Positions 11,117-22,034 of a DNA stretch of 40,000 nt are shown piece by piece. The stretch covers positions 1-40,000 of the forward strand of contig JAHLKC010000102.1 of NCBI GenBank assembly GCA_025449115.1, in the 5' to 3' direction. The DNA comes from Chytridium lagenaria. Its lineage: Eukaryota; Chytridiomycota; Chytridiomycetes; Chytridiales; Chytridiaceae. The translations under genes and the position numbers were made by a program. The notes below the pieces were generated by a model. The model saw only the letters and a program-made list of their open reading frames with translations, searched no databases and was not told where the DNA came from. Within the stretch, counting starts at the first letter, position 1; each line of letters begins with the position of its first letter.

Positions 11117-12642
11117 TTGTGCCGGTGAGGTTATTTAGAGTAAAGGTGTGAAGTTTTTGATCGGACATTGTTTGGATTTATATACTCAGGAGTTTTCGGT
11201 TTTAGAGTGTTTTTTATTTTTATTTTATACTTTATTTTTTCTTTGTTTACCATTCCGCATATCAAATTCATAGTTTTTTTGATCATTTTTAAAATGATCT
11301 AAATAAATGATCAATGAAGAATAAAGTTTATTGAGGCCATCAAAAATGGAAAAGATCATTTAATCACATTCATCTTATTTACGGAAGACTTTCAGAAGAA
11401 GCCAATGTATTTCAAGTGTTTCTCAATGAGAGTTATGGGCGGCGTAGAAATAATACGCTCACGAGAGAATTTAATAAGTGGGAAAAGTAAAGAGAGATGA
11501 TGTGAAGACGTTAAATTAACTCGAATAACATTTGGTGTATCCAATTATTGATCTTTGTAGAGGGTGGATATGAAGAGCTATTTATTTAATGACATGTTTT
11601 CATAGACACCACAACTCCATAATGAAGCATTTCGATTTTATTACAAACATCTGATAACCGAACAAAATAAAACAAACAATACCTTTGCAAATATCGTAAT
11701 ATCTTGAACATGAGAAGTGAAGACGTAGATTCGGTTTTCAAAGACCAAAAACTGATAATAGCTTGAAAGTTAGACCTAAAAAATCTACAGCAATGGCTAT
11801 ATGATTGTTTTCGACGATGGGAGAGCTCGTTAGCGGTAATCATGTCTTTTTGAATCAGATCGTGGTGACATTTGAAGAGTTAGAGCGCGATAAGAATTTT
11901 TGAGTGGATGATAAAGGTAGCGAGGTGGACGACGGGTTTTTTTTTTGGGTCAGATAACCGGATCATATAATTTGAGGAGATGTCAGCAAGCTGATATAAA
12001 CATTAAGTATGATAAGTATAGATAAACGAAAGGTTATTGTTACTTTAATGTATCTATCCAATCGCCTTTCTCATGAATTTTGTTGTTCTGATTCGTAAAG
12101 TCTGCGCGCGTTTTAATCGAAATGAAACATGATCAAAGACGATAGAACTAAGTTGAAAAGACATCAAGGAATATCGCTCTTAATATATTTTATAAGTAAA
12201 TCTACAATTATGTGAGTATTTCTAGGTGTTTAGTTTATTAGTATGATATAAATAAAAGCGTTAAGACGGCAATACTGATGAAACACTTGTCGAACAACAT
12301 AACTTTCCTTTATCCAACGCAACTCTTAAGAAATTAAAAACTATCTCAAACTCTTTACTGCATTCCATGATCGTCTTCATCCCTTCCTTTCAACTCTTCC
12401 ATGTTTCTCCTTCGGATGATAACCATCACCAGATTTTCCGATTTCTGTCGTCAATACTTTAGAAAACATAGAGTACTCTTACACCTATCAATGTTCACTT
12501 TACGGGTTTGATTCCAGAGAGATTTAGAGAAGGGTTTGATCTGCTTGATTTATTTGCTTGATTAGTGTTGGTTTCCCAGTAAGACCTCTTTTCAGTCCGG
12601 TCCATGGCTATCCACCGATACTATTATAGAGCATTCAGAGCG
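11117..12642. other. AT-rich stretch, no supported gene
   Basis: A minus-strand open stretch at 11586-11843 begins with an ATG (MITANELSHRRKQSY) but has no partner exons, motif or homologue I can name, so it is not called. The rest is AT-rich with many stops on both strands. Confidence 0.4.
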
Positions 12643-12949
12643 TCAGTGCATCTTCACCCTCGCCTCCGCCCTATCCATCCATGCACTCATCTTCAGACAA
12701 AACCGCTTCATTCGATCTTTCATACATATATAAAAATGTATCTCCTTGAAAAGCTCAACTCCTATTGGATAAACAATCCCGTGAAATCTTGAGCAAACTA
12801 TAAGGAAACATCGTACCCTGCGAAAACGATACAGAATGTGCTCGACGATTGTCTTGAAAATATCTGGTCGATCCTTCATGGTAGCGGGTTCAATCCTTTG
12901 CCTGCCCACGATATAACTTGAGGGACTTGGTGGAAGCGAACCTTTCCAT
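12643..12949 (-). CDS. small unrecognised protein, frame broken once
   Basis: Starting at ATG 12949 the frame reads MERFASTKSLKLYRGQAKD and then stops. The next frame continues at once with PATMKDRPDIFKTIVEHIL, a Lys/Arg-rich helical stretch and a stop at 12643. A single-base indel near 12890 would join them into a protein of about 100 residues. A small intron (donor GTACGA near 12820) is an alternative for part of the middle. No domain is recognised. Confidence 0.3.
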
Positions 12950-13203
12950 TATGCTGAGGCGGTGTCGGAGCTTGAAATGACAATGACTTGAAAACTGAAA
13001 ATATTGTTGACAATTTTCAAGTATGAGAAAGTGAAAAAGTGAATGACAGTATATAAATACATGAGCAGGAGTTCCTGTAGTGGATGGTTTCGAACAGTCG
13101 CAAAAAGAAGTGGAATGGAATTAAGTTGGGTTATGAAAAGTGTTTTTGTTTCGGTTATCCTTTTCTTTCGTAATGCAGATATATATGGTACAGACTGGAG
13201 TCA

Positions 13204-13502
13204 TTACGAATCCATGTCATCCTTCCATATATTACCATCCCCATCCACAATTTCCCCAATCTCCCATGCTTCTTTCTCAATATACATGCCATCATTCCGC
13301 CAAGAAGCAAAGGAGGCGAGGAAAAGCTGGTGATGGAGAGAAGTTTGCGTTGTTTACGATTTTTACGCTTGCATGATACGTGGATGATGGTGTTTGGCGT
13401 TTGATTGAGTCTTCGTGGATTTATGTCTACGCCTTTCCATTTGGCGGTTTTGGAGACTGTTGAAACGTGATTGCAGAACGTTGCTGGGTTCGCTCGTGTC
13501 AT
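13204..13502 (-). CDS. small unrecognised two-exon protein
   Basis: The frame opens at ATG 13502 (MTRANPATFCNHVSTVSK) and runs to about NTIIH. A 53-base intron (donor GTATCA, acceptor CCATCACCAG) then leads in phase into LFLASFASWRNDGMYIEKEA and an acidic end, WKDDMDS, stop at 13204. The acidic last 30 residues (EIVDGDGNIWKDD) read as real protein. I cannot name it. It could be a separate gene or the 3' end of the gene just upstream (13596-14683). Confidence 0.4.
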
Positions 13503-13595
13503 GATCGCAATACGGCGATTGGGTTGCACCGCAAGGATGAATATGGTTGGGTGGGGGGGCCGGTGGCTAGAAGGTTGATAATTGATGTACGCGGG

Positions 13596-14683
13596 TTATG
13601 TCATTAAAAGGATGAGCGGTTTTGATGAATTAAAGGTGATAGTATAGTTATCTCCGCACTTTTTCTCCTAAAAAAATGATAAAAAAGTAATAAGATTAAA
13701 ATTCAACAATTTAGATACCAGCACTCACCCTCTTGTTCCTCCATGACGCTACTGTAACTGACAACCTCACCATCTCGTCCTCATTCCGCGTCGGAGTACT
13801 ATTTTGAAGAAAAGCAAAAAGTAAAAATAAACCCAAACCAACCGAAAAAAAGAACCGGTCTCCGAACTCTTTCGAAACAAAACATCGAGCGCAAAAGAAA
13901 AAAGAAACGAAAAGAAAAGAAAAGGAAAAGGAAACAGACGAGAAGACAAGAGAAGAAAAGAAAAGAAAAGAAAACTTCAAACAACACCAAACCCTCCACT
14001 TTTTAAAATTCAAAAAAGTCAGACCACTTACATTCCAAACCTCTCCAGCTTCCTCAACCTACCATGAAGCTCCCTAATCGCATTCGCACACTCCATCTGC
14101 ACCAACTCTATTCTCCTCTCCAGAAAGAACTCCTCCAATCTCAGCGACAACCGCGCCTACGCAAACTCCCCTTCACCAAAAAAAAATAAAAAGAAAGAGA
14201 AACAAACAAACAAACATTAGAAACACGCGGGTGATAGGGGTGAGTTGAAGTCGGGACCGGGGAGACGGTGGATGAACCAAGATCCCATCGGGATCGGTTT
14301 TTCGTGGACATATTAATCAAGTCCTCAGAATTCGGACGCTTTTCAATGTCATCATCGAGCATAGACAGAACGCTCTGAATTCCCCCAAGAAAAAGAGCAC
14401 TCACATCAACGGTTATAGAACCCACCGTGCAAAACTTTTTCTTGAAACACCATTCCGACTTCACGTTGTTGGACGGGATCCGTTGAGTTTATACGCGATA
14501 CTCCGCATCCATCGATCGCAGTAATCCACCAACAACCTCCCTTTTCACCGTATGCTCGTTCCTCCACCTGCACCGGCCTCGCCATTCCCAAGCTTCCTTA
14601 GCGGACTGCTTCGACGCGGTGGAGCTGGGGATGCTTTTAGGAAACGGCGATGAGGAGGGTTTCTGCCAGTCGCGTTTTCTTGG
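13596..14683 (-). CDS. unrecognised protein with C-terminal coiled coil
   Basis: Recognisable coding begins after an acceptor at 14684 with DWQKPSSSPFPKSIP, then AKEAWEWRGRCRWRNEH and LLRSMDAEYRV, an in-frame TAA, then PSNNVKSEWCFKKKF and, after a possible 30-base intron, LSMLDDDIEKRPNSEDLIN. A later exon is strongly helical: RLSLRLEEFFLERRIELVQ and IRELHGRLRKLERFG. It splices (donor GTAAGTGG) to TPTRNEDEMVRLSVTVASW and a short last exon ending at 13596. No start codon was found, so a 5' exon is missing or in the 14.7-15.0 kb gap. The stop in the middle means a sequence error or a pseudogene. Function unknown. Confidence 0.45.
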
Positions 14684-15018
14684 CTACGTGCGTACGGATT
14701 GTTAAGAACGGTTAAGGTTGGTGATATCAATGAGGACTTTTATAAATATCAACAACACAGAAAGTAATTTTAAACATCTTAGCAACAAAGTCGACAAAAG
14801 ATAGTTTATGTTGTATTAAACTTTGACAACAATTTGGAGCAAAAGATTGTAAATATCAACAGACACAGGAAAATGAAAAGGCAAATGAGGGACCACAAAG
14901 AGACACGCCATCAATATATAACCGAAAATTGGATTTGTCTGGCAGAACAAACCGATAATGAAAGAGGTCACTTGAGATAATCTTTAAACACTTCAATCCT
15001 TCCATCACTCTTTTCCGG

Positions 15019-16515
15019 CTAAACACCCACCAACTTCGCCAAAAGGGGATACATATCCACAGTTTTAATCTCGGGTTTATCCCCTCCCAACTTCCCGGCA
15101 GTCTTGAAAGACGGTCCCCTCGCAGCAAAGATCCCAAGCATATTTGGTAAATCCACATCATTACCACCAGATCCCAATTGGTTACGGTTCAAACTGATCC
15201 GGTCGGGGAACGACTCATTCTTGTAGAAAAATCGTAACCCTCCCTTGCGAGTAAAGTGATAAGTTGGGACCATCGGATTTTCCAAACTCTGAAGGGTACG
15301 TGAATGAATCCGTACGGCCCTTGATGTATGTGCGCACACGGTCGCCGCGGTTCCTCATTGTGTTAGCGAAAGCGTTAAAGTCAAAAGAGGCAGATTTCGG
15401 GTAGACGTAGGTCAGGGGACGATTTTGTACAATATCAACTTGGGAGAGGTCCAGAAAGTCTTCGTAAAAGAGGTGGAGGGAGGCGTTGTTTGGGGTAGGG
15501 GAGATGCCGTGGTCCGAGGTGACGACAACGTCGATAGAGTTAGTCATGCCGATTTCTTCGATTTGGTCGAGTATTAAGCCAAAATTCCTGTCAACACGGG
15601 CGAGAAATTCCCTAAATTAGGGCTCTAGATTTAAGGACAAAAATAAAAGAAAGAAGGATTATTTACAATATTTAGCAGATATACTAATGACGAGTATAAG
15701 AATAAGGAATAATAAACCACATTCACATCTGGCCCAAACAACGTCCGATTGCGTCCGCATCCCTGAAATGCGTCGCAATAAACACCGGCTTAGGTTGAGC
15801 CGAGTCCGTAAGCAGATTAACGACCTTGATCCAGCTCACAAGCGTCACCACCCTCTGCTATCCGTCTGACTCCTGTTGAAAGGCTGATCATAAGTTGGGG
15901 GATGCTGAAAGGCTTTGCCGACGTTCCGGGCCAGTTGACGGTTCCAACGTCGAAGTTGTTGCGGCGGATAGTAACCCAGAGCTAGGGGTATGTCAGGCAC
16001 TCCCCCAGAAGATGAGTTGATTGACAGTTTCACTCTCGATCCTGGCAAAATGGTAAACTTGTTGAAACCATTGTTGTGGAGACATCAGGGACGTGGAAAT
16101 AGTCACCAATGATACCGTGGTTGGCGGGGTAAAGACCCGTGAGCATACTGTATTGGTTAGGGAAAGACTGGCGGGTAAACGGAAGGATTCCAGTAGCTTT
16201 GGCGCTGACACCCTTGTCGACTATGATACCATAGGCATCAGAGAGCATAAAAACAAGGCAGGTAATTGAAAAGGCGACGACGAATGGTTGTACTCGAAAA
16301 ACTCCTTGATCCTGGGAACGAGTCCAGACTCTAGGTAGTCCGGTCTGAATCCATCCAAACACACAAAAACCACCTTTGTCCTAGCTCAACCGGTAAGCTG
16401 CTCTTCCGAAGTCCAAGGTCAGGCCGACCGTTGAAGCAATACCGATCACGATTCCGACGGTGACGGCAGCGATGGTGAAAACTTGACGCCGAGTGAGTGT
16501 TGTCCTAATACCAGT
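15019..16515 (-). CDS. ENPP-type nucleotide pyrophosphatase/phosphodiesterase
   Basis: Family enzymes hydrolyse nucleotide or phospho-diester bonds with two zinc ions, outside the cell or in the secretory lumen. The gene shows a type II signal anchor (RRQVFTIAAVTVGIVIGIAS), then VVFVCLDGFRPDYLESG (first zinc Asp), the nucleophile region LPFTRQSFPNQYSMLTGLYP with ANHGI, TVNWPG, PTYDQPFN, the diagnostic VVVTSDHGISPTPN, and LPNMLGIFAARGPSFK, ending at TVDMYPLLAKLVGV. At least five single-base frame changes separate these blocks, often in homopolymers (for example TTTGGAAAA near 15280). Two usual zinc ligands look altered, but the sequence there is damaged. The N-terminal exon(s) before 16515 are unclear; an exon at 16617-16576 is possible. 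Confidence 0.8.
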
Positions 16516-16581
16516 CTAAGATAAAATAAGGAATGAAAGTGTGAGAAGATAGATAGATGAGGAAGAAGGAGAGACATCCGT

Positions 16582-16810
16582 ATGCGCGTTGTTGACCAGC
16601 AACCGGCAGATGAGGTTCTGAAATCAAAGTTGAACGCACCCTGTCACACCCTTAAACAGCTTTTTGAAGAAACCAATGGATCCCCGCCAGATGATGATAA
16701 GGTGGCAAACGCCGAAGAAGATGTTGGAGGTAGGCTATGCCTTTTCGTCTTCTTTTTTTGCTTTTAAGAAGTTGATGCTTCTACTAAGGAGGTTGCAAGC
16801 AACGAACGAT
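16582..16810 (+). CDS. possible small acidic protein, antisense to ENPP 5' end
   Basis: From ATG 16582 the plus strand reads MRVVDQQPADEVLKSKLN on to PPDDDKVANAEEDVG. A GT-AG intron (GTAGGC to TTTTAAG, 16734-16788) then joins in phase to VDASTKEVASNER and a stop at 16810. The spliced product (about 60 residues) is acidic and disorder-like, without a known domain. The same DNA could be the first exons of the minus-strand ENPP gene, so it may be a mirror effect. Confidence 0.25.
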
Positions 16811-17266
16811 GAGGTAAGTTTCTACTAAGTACGACCAAAGAACCGTCAAGTAGAGTTTGTCAAGCGTCATGGCACAAGAATTATCAAATAAAGTTAAAGC
16901 TTATAACCAAATGAGAGCGTCGCTTTGAATTTCCCAACGAAAATACATCTAATTAAATGCTTTGAAAAAAATTTAAAACAACTCGCATAAAGCAAGCGGA
17001 ACAGTGTAAACCATAGAAGCCACACTTCTCATGCAACAGGTCGCTCCTTCGTCAACGATCCGTTTATAGCGCTCCTTAAAATTGATTACCGCCTCACTAA
17101 GCAAAGCTTATGATCGCCTGAACTATAAAAAGACTAGAATCTCAATCGATGGAAACGCTCCAAAACAAACAAGGTGAAAGTAAACATGGTCGACAGGGGA
17201 TAATGAGATCATATTGTTGGGATGACATGGTAAATACATGGTACAGAAGCATATTCCGTAATGCGT
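16811..17266. other. spacer, no gene seen
   Basis: AT-rich spacer downstream of the Mpv17-family gene; expected to hold its 3' untranslated region. No coding or structural signal noted. Confidence 0.4.
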
Positions 17267-18259
17267 TCAGTTCTTCTTCTTGTCTCCACCCTTGATGTTC
17301 TTCTTTTTGGCGGCGAGCTTGGTCATGACATTGATGTAGAGACTTCAGTGGGCAGAAGAGGTTAGTGACGATATGGAATGGACGATGTAAAGAAATTATA
17401 TCAACGAGAATGAAAAGAAACTGACCCAATAGAGAACGCCACCAAGTTGAAAAACGGAAGCCACACGGGAGGAGGCAACATCTAGGACAAAAGGTTAGGA
17501 ATGATAATCGTGAACATTGGGGAAATAATCGATCCCCGTTTCATTGTAAGTCGGCGAAGAAAAAAAATCCATACCTTGAATGCAAACGCTTGAACAAGAG
17601 GGAAAACTAGCCAAGTCGTTTTCATCACAGAAAGCAACCTCGCTTGTACAGTCCTGATGGCCTGCTGCACATTCTGTCCAGCAATCAATGCCATCGCAAA
17701 CAAGTAGACTATGAACAAAGAGAAGAAACGATAAGCATTCCAAAGACTTCAAAGGAATCTCACCAGAGTTCTGAATTGGCGCCACAACAAGGTTTGTAGC
17801 GATCAATTTCGCAACGGACCATCCAGCACCCGTCTTCCCTTCAAACACCTTTTCCAAAATGGCATAAAGATGATGTCCCAAAGGTCCCGAGATGAAGAAC
17901 CCTTTTGTTGAAATCTTAGAGAAACGTCAAGCGTTGGGGGTGCCTCACCGTATGCAGCCATCTTTGCAGCCTTGGAGTCAACTTTGCCGCCTGTCAATTG
18001 ACTGGCAACGACTTCTTGGAGACCATTAAGGGTAGCCGCAGTGGAAGCTTTGTAGAGGACTGGTTGGGTCTGGGAGGCGGTTAGGATTCATGTAGCAAGG
18101 GTGTGAGAGCTGTACCCTAAGGCCGTGGAGGTATCTTTTGAATGTATGTTGAAAGCAGTGAATATAAGTTATTGGGACTGGAATGCATTGACGATGGAGT
18201 GCCCCAGTTTACCTGTCCCATAAGGTGATGACGGGTGCCTCGCTGGTTTCGACGGTCAT
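17267..18259 (-). CDS. Mpv17/PMP22 family membrane protein (Sym1-like)
   Basis: The family forms small four-helix proteins of the mitochondrial inner membrane or peroxisome, involved in metabolite or ion passage and stress tolerance (yeast Sym1, human MPV17, PXMP2). Seven exons (18259-18213, 18134-18116, 18069-17949, 17901-17764, 17708-17575, 17481-17426, 17342-17267) join to 591 bases, 196 codons plus stop, with no frame damage. Diagnostic blocks in order: LWDRYLHGLRTQP, the NGLQEVVASQL region, GFFISGPLGHHLYAILEKVF, KLIATNLVVAPIQNS, VMKTTWLVFPLVQAF and PPVWLPFFNLVAFSIGLY. The Lys-rich tail (AAKKKNIKGGDKKKN) resembles that of PMP22-like peroxisomal members as well as fungal ones. Exon 2 is only 19 bases. 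Organelle cannot be decided from sequence. Confidence 0.9.
18116..18134 (-). other. 19-base microexon of the Mpv17-family gene
   Basis: Flanked by AAAAG and GTACAG, this exon turns Arg-Thr into Arg-Tyr-Leu-His-Gly-Leu-Arg-Thr, matching the family's N-terminal W..YL..L pattern. Exon 1 ends in phase 2 and exon 3 begins in phase 0, so a 19-base insert is exactly what the frame needs. Confidence 0.8.
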
Positions 18260-18477
18260 GATTTCCTTTCAGCTGGAAAAATCTTTGGGACCAAGCCGGC
18301 TCAATAACCCCATTAGGTAGGTCACGTTTTCATGTTCACCAAAACTTATACAACATTAGACGCGTGCGCTGGTTTATAAGGGGGTTCGCGCGTCAGAAAC
18401 AATTTGATTGCTCTCCACGAGCACTGCATAGAATGTGTTGGAGAACGACGCTCGCCAATTAATTTCCAAAACAAAGC

Positions 18478-19250
18478 TTAAATCTCTGGTACATCATCCA
18501 CCCACTCTCTTATGAACTTATTCTGCAACGCCTCCCACTCCTTCTTCCACCTTCCCGTTGATTTTTCCCTGTATCAAATCTCTCCAAAGTGGTAAAACCC
18601 ATTTTCGGTCTCTCATCTCCATGTTCCTTCAACTCGCCTGGCAAATCTCTCGACGTTCCGTACTTCCATCCAATCTCACTGCTCGTCGTTGCGGGTGCCG
18701 AGTATTTCTCTATGGGTAAACGAGACTTGAGCATACTTTTTACGTCGTACGCTGTCATCCAGTTGGTCATGATGGGGTCTGGAGAGGAGGAGGTGGAGAG
18801 GGTGTCGGAAAGTTTGCTGGGAAGGCCAGAGGCGTGGGTGCTGATGGTGGTGATGGGTTTGATGGGAGGTAATCGTTCGTAGCGTGAGGGGATGGTTCTA
18901 GGGGTTTGCTTCGCTTCCTGTAAAACTCAGCTAAGCCTCAAAACGTCGTTCTTTGGCAGAAAAGGCATATAGGGGGATGAACCTTACCTCAATCATCAAG
19001 TCCTTCATGAACCCCCAAACTGGCTCCCATTCTCGTGCGGCCTTCAACTCGTTTTTCACCGTTTGTCGCCTTCACCAATAACAAAGTTTATAACACTCAA
19101 CAATAGCACAAAAGACGCTTTACCATATCGAATCCTCATGAGCGGCTGTGATGAATTTCTTGCGGGCTCTTTAGTCTCCATACTTGAAAGTCTTTTCACG
19201 AAGAATAATTAACACCCTATTTGGTTGAAAGATTCAGTTGTCCGTGACAT
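18478..19250 (-). CDS. CIMIP1/C20orf85 (LLC1)-like ciliary microtubule inner protein
   Basis: Animal homologues (C20orf85, LLC1 family) lie inside axonemal doublet microtubules. Four exons (19250-19216, 19168-19124, 19069-18988, 18917-18478) begin MSRTTESFNQIGARKKF and give, in order, HEDSIWRQTV, the typical REWEPVWGFMKDLIEEAK, a Pro/Ser linker, TAYDVKSMLKSRLP, the PATTSSEIGWKYG block, PKMGFTTLERFDY and a Trp-rich end, STGRWKKEWEAL. The last exon is one base short; duplicating a T at GATACAGG (near 18569) restores the frame into YREKSTGRWKK and the stop at 18478, about 200 residues. The family assignment rests on my memory of the W.FMK and TTS.EIGW pattern and needs a profile search. Confidence 0.6.
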
Positions 19251-19904
19251 AAGTTCATTCAAGTGTGCAGCCAATCAGGGGCAGTGCGGTGGTCATTTGA
19301 TTTTGCCGTTTCGGATGATGATAGTATTGAGCATCGTGCTCGGTGGTGAAGCGAAAGATGGTTTGAATAGAGACTGCTGGTTTGCGTACTTTTAGATAGT
19401 AGTTTTTTCGTGCAGGGTGTTCAGCACGAACCTACGTTCTGACCCGCGTCCATGTGAATGTTCAGCACCTCGCTCACTCTATTAAAAACGTTTCGGCAGT
19501 TTTTTGTTATTACATATGCATACTCCAACAACCCCCCAGAAGGATATCTAATACTACTTTGCACTAACATGCGGGAATATTTCTTTACTTTTATAATAAG
19601 GTCACGCGAACATGCAAGGGATTAAGAGAGTACATGTTTTGTAAATCAACAGAAGCAGGGGATGATTATCGAAGAGGTTATCGGCTGGAAAGATTTGAGG
19701 GATCAAACGATACGCTTAGACAATTCAAAATGGGCAGAAATGAAAGGCACTGGCAGAAAGAGGGAGAGGATGTTTTAATTGAGAAACCAAATATATATAC
19801 AGAATGAGGTATGAATATGATATGAAGTGAGTATGGCTTAAAGAATGAAAAGCGCCGGTCAATCGGAGACGCTTAGAGACATGGAATTCGTGCTTCCTGT
19901 AGTC
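19251..19904. other. intergenic, no gene seen
   Basis: Spacer between the 5' end of the ciliary gene and the 3' end of the small membrane-protein gene on the same strand. No reading frame or repeat of note. Confidence 0.4.
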
Positions 19905-20526
19905 TTATGGCGCAGCTGAGGTACCGCCATCAGCCTGAAAGAATTACATATTTAGCGGCTATCCAGCCCAAAAAATATTAACAAAAGAAAAAACCAGTAA
20001 CAAAGCCTTACCTTTCGCATCTCCGCAAGTTGAATCTCCATCGCCAATCGTTGATTCTCCAACTCCAACTTCCGAATATCGAGCTCATTGTCGTGGTGGT
20101 TTGCTTCTCAGGTTTCGTGTCTTTGCGGGTGCAGCCGGAGCTGGGTATACGGATGATGACGTCCGAAGTCAAGTACGCGGGAGTGGTGTGGGTTGAGCGG
20201 CGTAAATGATACCGGTTGGGGTGGAGTATTCTGAGCGTAAGAAGGCTGTAAAACACAATTAAAATAAAGCTCTCTTACAGTCCGGTTGATAAGGAAAAGA
20301 AGTAACTCACCAAATATGCCGTGTTTGTCGTCATAATGACTCCCCGCCGCTCAATACAATGTCCTCTCGCTTGAGCCCACCCTTGCCGTATCGCCACAAT
20401 TCGATAGACGGTAAAGACGAATGCGCACACAAAGATGACACCAAAGATGGCTAGAAAGATGATGAGGGGTAAAGGAATTGAATATTGGTTTGGTGGAGGG
20501 CCAAAGGTTGAAGGACTGGAAGACAT
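19905..20526 (-). CDS. small single-pass membrane protein with C-terminal coiled coil
   Basis: Three exons (20526-20311, 20245-20012, 19934-19905). The N-terminus (MSSSPSTFGPPPNQYSIP) has no signal peptide and is followed by one transmembrane helix, LPLIIFLAIFGVIFVCAFVF, then VYRIVAIRQGWAQARG, a Pro-rich stretch (NTPPQPVSFTPLNP), and a heptad-rich end, ELDIRKLELENQRLAMEIQL, with the tail ADGGTSAAP. Single-base indels in the Pro/Ala-rich middle (near 20100-20170) break the frame. Layout resembles the neighbours at 22662 and 24643 (short outside, one helix, coil, Ser/Ala tail), but sequence identity is not visible. Divergent to the gene at 21180. Function unknown. Confidence 0.55.
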
Positions 20527-21179
20527 GGTTGACGGTTCAAAGACTTGAGTTCGACACAGAAGTGATATGTCGAATATTGAGACGATGCAAATCTTTTTAT
20601 ATCAAAGTAATCGTTCTAGGTATATGAGTGTGTGTGTTTTTATTGTTTTGTGACCCGAATTTAGGGACATTTAAATCCAGAAATAGAAGGATATCAATAT
20701 TTACTTAAATAACGCAAATCATCCGAAAGACTAATGTTTTCACATTTTAATTAGTCCAAAACGTCTCCTTGCGGAAACTTATTAGTGTTCGACGGAGGCT
20801 AAACGCTGTTTTCGAAGAATGAAACTATCATTTTTATTACCCGATCTCATAAACAATATCATATTCGGGAAGTCGGTAAATACTAATAAAATAAATTAAT
20901 TTATACATACGTCGTATAAATGCGTCTTTCAGGATGACGAGCAGTTCACCTTTGATACTTCTGACTGCGTCTCCACGCGCGTATCCTTCTCATAGTTTTG
21001 TCTGAAAGCCCTGATTCGAACTTTATTATTTCCAAAACGACGCAGTCATCCCTGATTTTGAGCAACAACATTTGTCACTTAATGATGATCACGGTTGGGT
21101 GATAAAAAGGCGACCTCAGCCAAACACCATTACTTTGTTCACCCCCATCGCTTCACCCAAACGGCCAACAACACTAGTT
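20527..21179. other. shared divergent promoter region
   Basis: About 650 bases separate two divergently transcribed membrane-protein genes. AT-rich; short alternating tracts near 20630 (TG) and 20890. No defined operator could be recognised. Confidence 0.35.
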
Positions 21180-22034
21180 ATGTCCATCATGCCAACATCC
21201 ACTGTGGTCATCCCCGATGTTAACACCGTCTTGATCCCAACCATCACTTCCCAAGTTGCATCCCCATCGTCCTTCCCCGACATTTATGTCCAGTTCAACA
21301 ACATTGAGATCTTTAACCCCATCAACTCGACATCCCCTGCTCCTAGCTGCTTGACACCATTCCCGCTTTCATACCCTTGCACTGCTCCAATTACCGACAG
21401 AGCGTCAAGTTTGACACTCTGTGCTAGAGAGACAGCTTGCTTCAGTGTCGTTTGCGAGTAAGTTACCTCACGTCTCTTGCCATATTTTTCACGCCAACTT
21501 TATACTCATTTCTTATTATTTTCCATGAACATAGCTCAACAAGCAATTCCTGCACTCTTTACCCCAACATCATCTCCTTCCGCGACGTCCAAATCTCTAA
21601 CCAATCCGCTCACTTGAAAGGTAAGCCGTCTTTCCTCCAACTCACCGTTTCTCACACACTTATTTTCACCAGTGGGCTCCAACTTCCAACTTAACGGGAC
21701 CTACCCCATCACAGTCCCCTCAACCCCAACGACATACACCCAATTCCCCACTCAACTCCTACCCAAGCGCACATCGGCTCCAGGCGCATCCACTCCGGAC
21801 AACAGCAATGAAGTGAAACAGAGAAACATTCTTATCATTGTTCTAAGCGTGCTTTCGGTACTGTGTGTCATCGGATTGGCGTTTGTCAGGAGGGAATGGT
21901 GGCAGAAGAAGGGTGATGGTAGAAAGCGGATTGCGGATATTGTGAAGGAGAGGGAGGAGGCTGAAATCAGGGAGAGGGAGGCCAGGGAGAGGGAGACCAG
22001 GGAGAGAGAGCAAGTTGCTGTTAACAAGGTGTGA
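21180..22034 (+). CDS. single-pass membrane protein, Cys ectodomain and charged coil tail
   Basis: Three exons (21180-21457, 21535-21620, 21673-22034) join to 726 bases, 241 residues, no frame damage. Start is the first ATG in frame (MSIMPTSTVVIP). The outer part has cysteines in the order SC, PC, LC, ACF, VC, SC and motifs LCARETACFSVVC and SCTLYPNIISF, which align by eye with the FC..K.E..GY.CW and GCYLFG.P..F blocks of the SAM-tailed genes at 26-30 and 37-40 kb. A Pro/Ser/Thr stalk precedes the helix NILIIVLSVLSVLCVIGLAF, a RREWW stop-transfer motif, and a tail of repeated RERE units (KEREEAEIREREARERET), likely a long charged helix. No signal peptide. I infer a diverged relative of the SAM-tailed family lacking SAM. 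Confidence 0.6.

Noticed and set aside
11586..11843. Minus-strand frame starting MITANELSHRRK
   Set aside because: No partner exon, motif or clear coding composition; left as unassigned.
13711..14013. Phe/Ser-rich minus-strand open frames
   Set aside because: They come from a purine-rich intron (AAAAG tracts) of the gene at 13596-14683; only the last part overlaps a real exon, in another frame.
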